The notes: generated by a model from the letters alone, not told the origin. DNA of 7,440 bases from Verrucomicrobiota bacterium (GCA_003217835.1 QHMQ01000018.1:9535-16974); one strand, 5' to 3'. Positions 1-6,399 are shown, counted from the first letter of the stretch. A program made the numbers and translations.

Positions 1-1
1 T

Positions 2-31
2 AGCGCAAGCGAGACGCTTGCGCTGCTTTTT
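2..31 (+). terminator. Intrinsic terminator hairpin just upstream of gcvT
   Basis: A perfect 10-bp stem (AGCGCAAGCG at 2-11, CGCTTGCGCT at 15-24) with an AGA loop is followed by GC and five T at 27-31, the layout of a Rho-independent terminator on the + strand. It either ends a gene lying left of the window or acts as an attenuator in the gcvT leader. Only 21 bases separate the T run from the gcvT start. Confidence 0.75.
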
Positions 32-52
32 GTCGACGCCTAGCTTGCCCGC

Positions 53-1153
53 GTGAGTGAAACCGCGCCAAAAACCACGTCGCTCTATCAAGAGCATGTG
101 CGGCGCGGCGCAAAAATTATTCCGTTCGGCGGCTGGCTCATGCCGGTGCAGTACACGAGCATCATCGAGGAACATCAGGCCGTGCGAAACAACGTCGGCA
201 TCTTCGATATTTCGCACATGGGACAATTGCTCGTCACCGGTCCGGCGGCTGCCGAATGGCTGAACACGATGCTCACCAACAACATCGACAAGTTGGAAGT
301 CGGCCACGGCCAGTACACTTTTCTCCTGAACGAACGCGGAGGAATCATTGATGATTTGATCGTTTATCGGATCGAGGGGCAGATGTTTCTGCTCGTCGTG
401 AATGCCGCGCGGACGGACCAAGACTTCGCCTGGCTGGATCGACATCGAGCAAAGGATGTCGATCTAAAGGATCGCAGCGCGAGTTTTGGCGGCGTTGCCA
501 TTCAAGGACCGCGCATGGTGGAACTGTTTCGCACGCTCTTTGGCAAAGATGTCGATCCGCCGGGACGAAATCACATTGTCGATCTTCCGTTCGATGGAAC
601 AAGCGTTTCGGTCGCACGCACCGGGTACACCGGCGAAGATGGTGTGGAAGTTTTCTTTCGAGCGGAAGATGCGGCGAAGTTTTGGAACGCTGCTCTTGAG
701 AAAGGCAAAGCGTTTGGAATCAGACCATGCGGTCTCGGCGCGCGCGACACATTAAGACTTGAAGTCTGTTATCCGCTCAACGGCTCCGATCTTTCGCCGG
801 AACGCAATCCAATCGAAGCCGGCCTTGGTTTTTTTGTCGATCTGACGAAACCAAATTTCATTGGTCGCGAAGTTGTGTCGAAGACGAAAGAAAACGGCTC
901 ACCCGAAAATCTAGTGGCGTTTCGAATGCAGGCGAAAGGCCCGCCCCCACGGCCGCATTATCCGGTTTTCGACAACAGCGAACGGGTCGGCGAGGTGACG
1001 AGCGGCACACTTTCTCCAAGCTTGAATTACGGCATCGGCATGGCATACGTGTCCGCGCCGCACGCGAAGATCGGAACCAGAATCGACATCGAGATTCGCG
1101 GCCAAAAGTTTCCAGCCACGATCGAGAAGAAACCGCTCTACAAAAAATCATGA
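53..1153 (+). CDS. gcvT: Aminomethyltransferase, glycine cleavage system T protein
   Basis: This cytoplasmic enzyme takes the aminomethyl group carried on the lipoyl arm of GcvH, transfers its one-carbon unit to tetrahydrofolate, and releases ammonia. The 366-residue product has the usual family length. Visible hallmarks are an N-terminal Y-x-x-H and F-G-G-W segment, FDISHMGQ (residues 51-58), GGIIDDL with the conserved catalytic Asp at 101, RTGYTGEDGVE (189-199) and GLGARDTLRLE (227-237), followed by the C-terminal barrel with a G-x-V-T-S-G-T-x-S-P motif. The chosen start is GTG at 53; no in-frame ATG precedes the conserved N-terminus and no Shine-Dalgarno sequence is seen, so the start is less certain than the gene. 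Its stop overlaps the gcvH start by ATGA, which points to translational coupling. gcvP is not in the window. Confidence 0.97.
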   Translation: MSETAPKTTSLYQEHVRRGAKIIPFGGWLMPVQYTSIIEEHQAVRNNVGIFDISHMGQLLVTGPAAAEWLNTMLTNNIDKLEVGHGQYTFLLNERGGIIDDLIVYRIEGQMFLLVVNAARTDQDFAWLDRHRAKDVDLKDRSASFGGVAIQGPRMVELFRTLFGKDVDPPGRNHIVDLPFDGTSVSVARTGYTGEDGVEVFFRAEDAAKFWNAALEKGKAFGIRPCGLGARDTLRLEVCYPLNGSDLSPERNPIEAGLGFFVDLTKPNFIGREVVSKTKENGSPENLVAFRMQAKGPPPRPHYPVFDNSERVGEVTSGTLSPSLNYGIGMAYVSAPHAKIGTRIDIEIRGQKFPATIEKKPLYKKS

Positions 1154-1527
1154 ATGTTCCCGACGACTTGCTTTATACCGAGAGCCACGAATGGATTAAA
1201 CGCGAAGGCGACAACGTTCGCATTGGAATCACCGATCACGCGCAATCTGAGCTGACCGATGTCGTTTATGTGGAGCTGCCAAAAATGGATCGGCAGGCCA
1301 ATGCGAAAGAGGCGATCGCGGTTGTCGAATCGGTGAAAGCCGCGAGTGACATTTACGCGCCGGTGAAAGGAACTGTCGTCGAAATAAACAAAGCGCTCGA
1401 AGCGGATCCGGGCTTGATCAACCGTGAACCCTACGGCCAGGGCTGGATTTTCGTTCTCAAGATCGACAACGCCGACGATCTCAAACAGTTGAAAGACGCA
1501 GCCGCGTACAAGAAGCAAATCGGGTAG
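1150..1527 (+). CDS. gcvH: Glycine cleavage system H protein (lipoyl carrier)
   Basis: GcvH is the small lipoylated shuttle that carries the methylamine group from the P protein to the T protein and is then reoxidised by the L protein. The 125-residue product has the family length and the barrel-sandwich fold signature: YTESHEW near the N-terminus (residues 9-15), VGITDHAQ-type strand (25-32), DVVYVELP (37-44) and the lipoylation loop VVESVKAASD with the lipoyl Lys at 63, then the mirrored half APVKGTVVEIN. The ATG overlaps the gcvT stop, so the two are one transcription unit. No clear Shine-Dalgarno sequence is present, which fits coupled translation from gcvT. Confidence 0.97.
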   Translation: MNVPDDLLYTESHEWIKREGDNVRIGITDHAQSELTDVVYVELPKMDRQANAKEAIAVVESVKAASDIYAPVKGTVVEINKALEADPGLINREPYGQGWIFVLKIDNADDLKQLKDAAAYKKQIG

Positions 1528-1547
1528 CATGGGGTTATTTGTCCACA

Positions 1548-1880
1548 ATGACATCCTTCGCTGAGCGGTTTCCCGAGATTTCCGACATCCGGGTGAAAGT
1601 GTTTTCCGTTCGAGGCGCCATCGCTCCTCGAACGCCGTTTCGCGAGTTCGGATTTTCCGTTCCGGAGTACGTCGAATGTTCGAATCCCAGATGCAAAAAC
1701 GGCCGATTCCGAATCTGGCCAGTTATTGCAATGGCTTGTTCCCGAGTGGATGTGACGTTCCATAAAAGCAGCGTTTGCAATGGCAACGAGCGGAGCCGCA
1801 ATCCACGAATACCGTGTCTTTACACATTTACCATCGAAGGAGAGATCACATACAAATCGAATGAGCCGAAGCCCGGCTAG
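1548..1880 (+). CDS. Small cysteine-rich, probably zinc-binding protein of unknown function
   Basis: I do not recognise a named family. The 110-residue product has an N-terminal amphipathic part, an aromatic stretch FREFGFSVPEYVEC, then cysteines at 44, 49, 64, 77 and 90. The pairs C-x4-C (ECSNPRC) and C-x12-C (ending IPC) followed by LYTFTIEGEITYK resemble a four-cysteine metal site closed by a beta strand; zinc binding is inference. The ATG at 1548 is taken as the start; a TTG at 1539 in the same frame would add three residues and lies nearer the GGGG at 1531-1534. It starts 20 bases after gcvH and may be cotranscribed with it, but no functional link to glycine cleavage is evident. A reading frame on the opposite strand over the same bases looks unlike a protein. 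Confidence 0.65.
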   Translation: MTSFAERFPEISDIRVKVFSVRGAIAPRTPFREFGFSVPEYVECSNPRCKNGRFRIWPVIAMACSRVDVTFHKSSVCNGNERSRNPRIPCLYTFTIEGEITYKSNEPKPG

Positions 1881-1939
1881 ACAGCATGTCTCAATCTATT
1901 CCATCGAGCGTGCGCGCCTGAAACTGAATTTTTTTTTGG

Positions 1940-2506
1940 CTAAATGGGTCGAAGGTTTGAAAGCGCCCAGCATTGTTTGAATTGCGGGTCGGTTGGCGAG
2001 GTGTACTTGAAGTTTATGCGCGGAATGGCGTGATCGATATCGATTCCTCCTCCAAAGAATTTGTCCCAAGTCATCCCTTCTGTGAACTGTGCTTCGAGAT
2101 GAGCCTTTAATTCTTCGACAGAATACCCCAGCAGATCTTCCCATTTGCACTTTCGTTTTGCACCTCGCAGCGCACTTCGAACTGACTGACTCATCCGGTG
2201 GTAAAGCATTCCTTCTGCGGTTGAACGCGTCTTTGTTCGCGATCGCTTGATCTGCGCGCGATATTTCTCGCCCATCTTTTCCCGCTTGGATTTTAGTTTC
2301 GCTCGATACAGCTCAGGGTTTGCAGCGTATCGGTCGCGATATTGCTTATTTATACGATCCCTATTTTTTTGCTGCCACGCCTTTGTAAGAGCACGCTGCT
2401 TGGCTCGGTTTCTATCCCGCCACCGCCTCTTCGCCGCTCGACACAAGACCTTCTGAACTTCCGTCAGAAGATGGTAAGGCTCTCGCATCTTGTTGTAAGT
2501 CCGCAT
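1940..2506 (-). CDS. HNH endonuclease-like protein, C-terminus cut short (possible pseudogene)
   Basis: The 188-residue product has a very basic helical N-terminal part (about residues 20-95) rich in Arg and Lys, a linker, then LGYSVEELKAHLEAQFTEGMTW (126-147) and a nuclease core with IDIDHAIP (Asp158, His159), FKYTSP-x-DPQFKQCWALSNLRP and Asn184. This order matches phage- and mobile-type HNH proteins, where a sequence like LWA-x-x-N-x-x-K normally follows NLRP. Here a TAG follows RPI at once. One frame over, the bases encode LAKKKFSFRRARSME up to a stop at 1896, very like the missing tail, so a single-base deletion next to the expected Trp codon is likely. A zinc-ribbon N-terminus common in relatives is also not apparent (only LCRAAK, one Cys). 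It is isolated between unrelated genes. Activity is doubtful. Confidence 0.65.
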   Translation of the reverse strand: MRTYNKMREPYHLLTEVQKVLCRAAKRRWRDRNRAKQRALTKAWQQKNRDRINKQYRDRYAANPELYRAKLKSKREKMGEKYRAQIKRSRTKTRSTAEGMLYHRMSQSVRSALRGAKRKCKWEDLLGYSVEELKAHLEAQFTEGMTWDKFFGGGIDIDHAIPRINFKYTSPTDPQFKQCWALSNLRPI

Positions 2507-2625
2507 TCGCAGGCGAGTTTCAAGTCTTTAATTCGGCACCGCTTTGGAGATCGATCGGATCTTAGAGTTGATCAAGATGTCGATCTTCGGTCGACCTAAC
2601 TAAATCATAACATGCTGAAAAGTTC

Positions 2626-2665
2626 GTTTCGGCGAGCCGCCGAAACCAGCAGGCTAGCAGCCTGT
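2626..2665. repeat. Double-hairpin REP-like element
   Basis: Two hairpins stand side by side. The first has a perfect 9-bp stem, GTTTCGGCG (2626-2634) with CGCCGAAAC (2638-2646); the second has a 6-bp stem, CAGGCT (2650-2655) with AGCCTG (2659-2664), plus a possible G-T pair. Both loops are AGC. The paired-hairpin design is like bacterial REP/BIME elements. No T run follows, so it is not a standard terminator. It lies between two - strand genes. Confidence 0.55.
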
Positions 2666-2682
2666 GCTCCCCCAATCCGTTT

Positions 2683-2702
2683 TGATCCGCGTAATTCACG
2701 GT
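2683..2702. repeat. Copy 1 of a diverged 20-base intergenic motif
   Basis: The motif TGATCCGCGTAATTCACGGT matches the sequence at 6366-6385 in 16 of 20 positions. It directly follows the double-hairpin element. The rest of the stretch 2507-2781 shows no gene or RNA that I can support. Confidence 0.4.
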
Positions 2703-2756
2703 AAGTTTTCGTTGTCACACAAGTGAACTCACAAGTATGAAGACCCGCTTTGCTGC

Positions 2757-2781
2757 AAAGAAGGCGTGGTCGCGTGACGCC
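2757..2781 (-). terminator. Possible terminator of the DUF1345 gene
   Basis: Reading the - strand, the bases right after the TAA stop form a 5-bp stem (GGCGT with ACGCC, nine-base loop) followed by TTCTTT. The stem is short and the T tract interrupted, so this is a weak call supported mostly by position. Confidence 0.35.
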
Positions 2782-3468
2782 TTAGAGAAGGCTGGAGACG
2801 GTGTTAATCAACAGCGCAAGGATCACGGTATTAAATCCAAAGGAAAGCACGCTGTGCAGCAGCGTTAGTCGCCGCATCTTCCGCGAAGTAATTTGGACAT
2901 CTGAGACCTGACAGGTCATGCCGATGACGAACGAAAAGTAGGCGAAATCAAAATAATTCGGCGGATGCTGGCCGGGAAATTCGAGACCGCCGGCATGTCG
3001 AGCCAAGGTTGGATCATCGCTGTCGCCATAAAACATATGAGCGTACCGCAACCCAAAGACCGTGTGCACAAGCATCCAGGAAAAAATCACGGTGCCGAGA
3101 GTCAGGATCAAATGCACGGTCAGATCGGCTTGCGGGCCGGCGCGCGGGCCGGTCTTGTGGGTGCCTAAGACAAAGCCAACCGCAAACAAGGCCACCGACG
3201 CTGCGATAACCACGCAAACAGAAATCAACAGCTGGCTAACATCCTGTGCCTTGGCGTGCGCGCGCAACCTGGTTTGCGGCGTCTTCAAAATCACTATCCA
3301 GGCCAGGACAAGCACAAACAAGGCAAACGTGTCCCAGGTGGCAATCGTGTCAGTTGGAAAATCCACATGGCCGCGCAAAGAAAAGAAAACGGCGGCCGCA
3401 GCCGCCAGCCCGATAACGATTCGATGCCGCGCGTCCTGTTTCAAAATCAAATCGAGCGCATGCGCCAT
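2782..3468 (-). CDS. DUF1345 family integral membrane protein
   Basis: A 228-residue inner-membrane protein of unknown function. About six hydrophobic segments can be seen, roughly at residues 16-31, 43-61, 79-101, 117-140, 172-187 and 203-226. The family signature is clear near the C-terminus: GGLEFPGQ-x-PPNYFDFAYFSFVIGMTCQVSDV (160-191), then I-T-S-R-x-x-R-R and a final helix with SFGFNTVILALLIN. The length is typical of the family. Start ATG at 3468 precedes a short basic segment and the first membrane helix; no good Shine-Dalgarno sequence is seen. It is divergent from xseB (116 bases apart) and nothing around it suggests a specific role. Confidence 0.9.
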   Translation of the reverse strand: MAHALDLILKQDARHRIVIGLAAAAAVFFSLRGHVDFPTDTIATWDTFALFVLVLAWIVILKTPQTRLRAHAKAQDVSQLLISVCVVIAASVALFAVGFVLGTHKTGPRAGPQADLTVHLILTLGTVIFSWMLVHTVFGLRYAHMFYGDSDDPTLARHAGGLEFPGQHPPNYFDFAYFSFVIGMTCQVSDVQITSRKMRRLTLLHSVLSFGFNTVILALLINTVSSLL

Positions 3469-3584
3469 GCGCAGCAGTTAAGTGATATCGGCGCGAGCAC
3501 GCAAGCCGCATTCGCACCGCACGGCGAAGATCGTCAACTCCCGCTTTCCCTTCGGCGACGCTGTGCTTAATTCCTTGTTTGCCC

Positions 3585-3902
3585 GTGAGCAGCAAACCGA
3601 AGCAGCGCGAGACAGAGCCTAACTTTGAGGGTGCGATGGATCGGCTCGAAGCGATTGTCGAGCAGATGGAATCGGGCAAGCTGCCGCTGGAAGATCTGAT
3701 CGTGCGCTATGAAGAGGGAATGAACCTGGTAAAAATTTGCCAGGAACGACTTGCTAACGCCGAGCAAAAGATCGAAATCATTGCCCGCAACAGCGCGGGG
3801 AAAACGGTGGTGAAAGATTTCGAGCCAACGCAGGAGCCGCCCGCACCGGCCAGCGTGGTCGCTGAAACCGAAAATACAAATGATGAAATCAAACTCTTCT
3901 GA
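3585..3902 (+). CDS. xseB: Exodeoxyribonuclease VII small subunit
   Basis: XseB binds several copies to the XseA catalytic subunit to form exonuclease VII, which degrades single-stranded DNA in both directions during repair. The diagnostic helical hairpin is intact: NFEGAMDRLEAIVEQMESGKLPLEDLIVRYEEGMNLVKICQERLANAEQKIE. From GTG at 3585 the product has 105 residues, longer than the usual 75-85 because of an acidic, Pro/Ala-rich tail after the helices. A TTG at 3579 in frame is an alternative start; neither has a clear Shine-Dalgarno sequence. Its last 23 bases overlap the dxs start, so it is the first gene of an xseB-dxs unit. xseA is not in the window. Confidence 0.92.
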   Translation: MSSKPKQRETEPNFEGAMDRLEAIVEQMESGKLPLEDLIVRYEEGMNLVKICQERLANAEQKIEIIARNSAGKTVVKDFEPTQEPPAPASVVAETENTNDEIKLF

Positions 3903-5817
3903 GGGCTCCAGACCGCCGGCTGCGCCCGCGCGCTTGCTCGACGGGATCCGTTCGCCCGCGGATATCAAAGCGCTGCGCGAACAAGATCTGCCGCAACTGG
4001 CGCAGGAAGTTCGCGATGAGCTGATCAGAGTCCTTTCGCAAACTGGCGGGCATCTTGGTCCGAATCTCGGCGTAGTCGAACTGACCATCGCGCTGCATCG
4101 CGTTTTCAACACACCGCGAGACCGATTTGTCATGGACGTAAGTCACCAGGGTTATGTCCACAAGATATTTACCGGGCGTCTCGATCGCTTTTCCACGATG
4201 CGGCAGTACGGCGGGCTCAATGGTTTTCTTTTGCGAACCGAAAGCGAGCATGATTGCTATGGTGCCGGTCACGCGGGGACAGCGCTCTCAGCGGGGCTCG
4301 GCATGGCGGTCGGGCGTGATTTAAAGGGAGCCAACGAAAATATCGTGGTCGTGGCGGGCGACGCCGCGTTTACCTGTGGCATTAGCTATGAGGCGCTCAA
4401 CAACGTCAAGGCGCATACGAAGCGCTTCATAGTCGTGCTCAACGATAACGAATGGTCGATCGCGAAAAATGTAGGTGCGATCGCAAATTACTTAAACAGC
4501 ATTGCGACGAGTCCAACGTTTACCCATTTGCACGACAAAGCGCGCGATTTCGTCCGGGCGATCGCCGGCAAATCAGTGGCTGAGTTCGCGCATAAAGTCG
4601 AAGAAGGCGTAAAGGGCTTGATTGTCCCGAGCGTTATCTTCGAGGAACTGGGATTGCGTTACTACGGGCCGATCGATGGACACGATATCCCGCTGCTGAT
4701 CCGGACATTTGAGTTTTTGAAAACGCAGGATGAGCCAGTTCTGCTCCACATTCTTACCAAGAAAGGCAAAGGCTATGAGCCGGCCATCAAACAGCCGGAC
4801 AAATTTCATGGCCTAGGAAAATACAAACTGGAAACCGGCGAGACAGCGCCGACGCCGACGCCGACCTATTCGGAAATCATCGGCAAGACGCTCGCGAAAT
4901 TCGCGGAGCACAATCAGAAGCTCGTTGCGGTCACCGCCGCGATGCCCAGTGGGACCGGCCTCTCGCATTTCGCCAAGGCGCATCCGACTCGTTACTTCGA
5001 CGTCGGTATCGCCGAAGAGCACGCTACGCTCTTCGCCTGCGGATTGGCGACACAGGGTTTAACGCCGTTTCTCACGATCTATTCAACCTTTTTTCAGCGC
5101 GCCTACGATATGGCGATTCACGACATCGCGATCCAAAAACTAAACGTCAGGCTTTGCATGGATCGCGCTGGACTGAGTGGTGACGACGGCCCGACGCATC
5201 ATGGTTTATTCGACATTGGTTACCTGCGTCACATCCCGAATTGGGTGCACATGCAGCCGAAAAATGAAGATGAATTTGTCGATATGCTCTGGACGATGGC
5301 GCACTACAACGCTGGTCCGATCGCCGTCCGCTACCCGCGCGGTTCCGGAACCGGTGCGCAAATCAAGGCTGAACCCAAACTTCTCGAGATCGGCAAGGCC
5401 GAAGTCGTACAACACGGGCGCGACGTGGCGATCTTTGGCTTGGGCAACATGTTTGAAGTAGCCGAAGAAGCCGCGCGCAAGCTGGAAGAGAAAGGCGTTT
5501 CCGTCGCACTGATCAATCCGCGCTGGATCAAGCCGCTCGATACCGGCACGCTCGAATTTTTTGCACGCGGCGTCGAAGTCGTCTGCACTATCGAAGATCA
5601 CGTTTTGCACAACGGCTTCGGATGTGCGGTGATGGAGCATTTGCATTCGCAAATGATCAACACGCCAGTCGTGCGCATCGGATGGCCCGATCAATTCATC
5701 GAGCATGGTGCCGTGCCGATCCTGCGAAAGAAGCATGGCATCACTGCGGACGCGCTGGTGGAAAAGGTGCTTCCACTGTTGCGAAAAAAATCCAGCGTCC
5801 GGCCAACCGCGGCCTGA
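3880..5817 (+). CDS. dxs: 1-deoxy-D-xylulose-5-phosphate synthase
   Basis: Dxs joins pyruvate and glyceraldehyde 3-phosphate, with thiamine diphosphate and Mg2+, to give 1-deoxy-D-xylulose 5-phosphate, the entry step of the MEP isoprenoid pathway and a precursor source for thiamine and pyridoxal phosphate. The 645-residue product spans all three domains. Visible landmarks: GGHLGPNLGVVELT (57-70), SHQGYVHKI with His89, YGAGHAGTALSAGLG (127-141), the cofactor motif GDAAFTCG (160-167) with LNDNEWSI (187-194), YYGPIDGHD (261-269), GIAEEHA with catalytic Glu379, IYSTFFQRAYD (400-410) and DRAGLSGDDGPTHHG (428-442). The cofactor motif has Ala where most family members have the second Gly of GDG. A TPTPTPT linker at 323-329 comes from three tandem GCCGAC units (4848-4865). 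ATG at 3880 is followed by a second ATG; either could start translation, coupled to xseB. Confidence 0.97.
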   Translation: MMKSNSSEGSRPPAAPARLLDGIRSPADIKALREQDLPQLAQEVRDELIRVLSQTGGHLGPNLGVVELTIALHRVFNTPRDRFVMDVSHQGYVHKIFTGRLDRFSTMRQYGGLNGFLLRTESEHDCYGAGHAGTALSAGLGMAVGRDLKGANENIVVVAGDAAFTCGISYEALNNVKAHTKRFIVVLNDNEWSIAKNVGAIANYLNSIATSPTFTHLHDKARDFVRAIAGKSVAEFAHKVEEGVKGLIVPSVIFEELGLRYYGPIDGHDIPLLIRTFEFLKTQDEPVLLHILTKKGKGYEPAIKQPDKFHGLGKYKLETGETAPTPTPTYSEIIGKTLAKFAEHNQKLVAVTAAMPSGTGLSHFAKAHPTRYFDVGIAEEHATLFACGLATQGLTPFLTIYSTFFQRAYDMAIHDIAIQKLNVRLCMDRAGLSGDDGPTHHGLFDIGYLRHIPNWVHMQPKNEDEFVDMLWTMAHYNAGPIAVRYPRGSGTGAQIKAEPKLLEIGKAEVVQHGRDVAIFGLGNMFEVAEEAARKLEEKGVSVALINPRWIKPLDTGTLEFFARGVEVVCTIEDHVLHNGFGCAVMEHLHSQMINTPVVRIGWPDQFIEHGAVPILRKKHGITADALVEKVLPLLRKKSSVRPTAA

Positions 5818-5818
5818 C

Positions 5819-5859
5819 AAAAAAAGCGAAGGGCGCCTTCGTTTCCGAAAGCGCCCTTC
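5819..5859 (-). terminator. Terminator of rnpB, probably also serving dxs
   Basis: A 9-bp stem pairs 5828-5836 (GAAGGGCGC) with 5851-5859 (GCGCCCTTC); inside it TTCG (5838-5841) pairs with CGAA (5846-5849). On the - strand the hairpin is followed by GC and seven T (complement of A at 5819-5825), a strong intrinsic terminator for rnpB. On the + strand the tail is only CATATTT, so it would end dxs transcripts less well. It starts seven bases beyond the RNase P RNA 3' end. Confidence 0.8.
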
Positions 5860-5865
5860 ATATTT

Positions 5866-6276
5866 GACGGCGGTAAGCCGAATTCTGTCGGTCTGATTAC
5901 TCAGGCCGCGATGATCATTTATCTCATCCAATTCCGATTTTCACGGAACTAAACGCCCGACGCGCTTGCGCGCGCATCGTGATGCGACGATACCCGAGGA
6001 TCAACGGGCCGGCTGCCCTCCCTCTGTTTTGTCTTGCACCGCATGGGGTTTTTCGTGCCTCGCAAATTACTCCGCGAGCGGTGAGCCCTTACCTCGCCTT
6101 TTCAACCTTGCCTGTGCCTTTGTTGCCAAAGAACCGGCGGTGTCTTTTCTGTGACACTTTCCGTCACCGCAATTTTGCAATCGCGGCGCCCGCGTATTTT
6201 ACGCGGCATGTCGCCGTATGGTGTTCGGACTTTCCTCCAGCAAGCCACTGCGGCTCACCAGCGATCATCTGCCATC
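5866..6276 (-). ncRNA. rnpB: RNase P RNA, bacterial type A
   Basis: This is the catalytic RNA of ribonuclease P, which trims the 5' leaders of pre-tRNAs. Read on the - strand, the conserved blocks occur in order: GGAGGAAAGTCCGAACAC (6238-6221); GGAAAGTG, CACAGAAAAG and ACCGCC (within 6162-6136); GAAAAGGCGAGGTAAGGG then CTCACCG (about 6103-6079); GGCACGAAAAACCCC (6059-6045); GATGAGATAAATGATCATC (about 5930-5910); and ACAGAATTCGGCTTAC (5888-5873). The outer helix P1 forms between GATGGC (6276-6271) and GCCGTC (5871-5866), which sets the ends and gives about 411 nt. Protein-like frames across this region are chance. A GATAAAT sequence at 6290-6284 sits where a -10 box would be, with no good -35 partner. 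The block equivalent to GGCACGGUAAAC of E. coli carries GAA instead of GGU. Confidence 0.95.
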
Positions 6277-6317
6277 GCGCTCAATTTATCACAACTGAGA
6301 AAGAAGAAAAGAGAACC

Positions 6318-6354
6318 GCGAATTAGGCGAATAAGCACGGATAAGCGAATTAAG
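6318..6354. repeat. Cluster of imperfect CGAATAAG units
   Basis: Four short related units start at about 6319, 6328, 6338 and 6346: CGAATTAG, CGAATAAG, CGGATAAG and CGAATTAAG, spaced 8 to 10 bases. The octamer GCGAATTA is exact at 6318-6325 and 6345-6352. No coding or RNA role is evident. It lies in the spacer upstream of rnpB. Confidence 0.45.
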
Positions 6355-6365
6355 TTTTAGATCTG

Positions 6366-6385
6366 TGATCCACGTAATCTACAGT
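6366..6385. repeat. Copy 2 of the diverged 20-base intergenic motif
   Basis: TGATCCACGTAATCTACAGT matches 2683-2702 in 16 of 20 positions, same orientation. It runs into the palindrome at 6384-6399. Confidence 0.4.
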
Positions 6386-6399
6386 GAAAAATTTTTCAC
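6384..6399. repeat. Perfect 16-base palindrome after the DUF456 gene
   Basis: GTGAAAAA (6384-6391) is the exact reverse complement of TTTTTCAC (6392-6399), with no spacer. It starts five bases beyond the stop of the - strand DUF456 gene. It could fold as a weak terminator on either strand or be a symmetrical protein-binding site; the sequence alone does not decide. Confidence 0.45.

Noticed and set aside
1138..1801. Long - strand frames over gcvH and the cysteine-rich gene
   Set aside because: gcvH is certain on the + strand, and the - strand frames show no domain features; the cysteine pattern favours the + strand.
2480..2520. A C-x-C-G-L-T string in another frame at the start of the HNH gene, suggesting a lost zinc ribbon
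   Set aside because: The frame stops after a few codons and no matching second cysteine pair can be placed, so a frameshifted ribbon cannot be supported.
2748..2760. Short hairpin CTTTG-CTG-CAAAG
   Set aside because: A 5-bp stem with a 3-base loop is expected by chance at this length and has no T run.
3062..3570. Open frames opposite the DUF1345 gene
   Set aside because: The DUF1345 frame has a clear family signature; the opposite frames are basic and repetitive without recognisable motifs.
4848..4865. Three tandem GCCGAC units as a microsatellite
   Set aside because: They encode the flexible Thr-Pro linker between Dxs domains and are in frame, so no separate repeat role is needed.
5206..5931. 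A 241-residue frame antisense to dxs
   Set aside because: It covers the conserved C-terminal half of dxs and runs into rnpB; its composition looks like a mirrored reading of a GC-rich gene.
5966..6326. Open frames on the + strand across the stretch after dxs
   Set aside because: They lie over the RNase P RNA gene on the other strand, and their products are low-quality sequences with no domain pattern.
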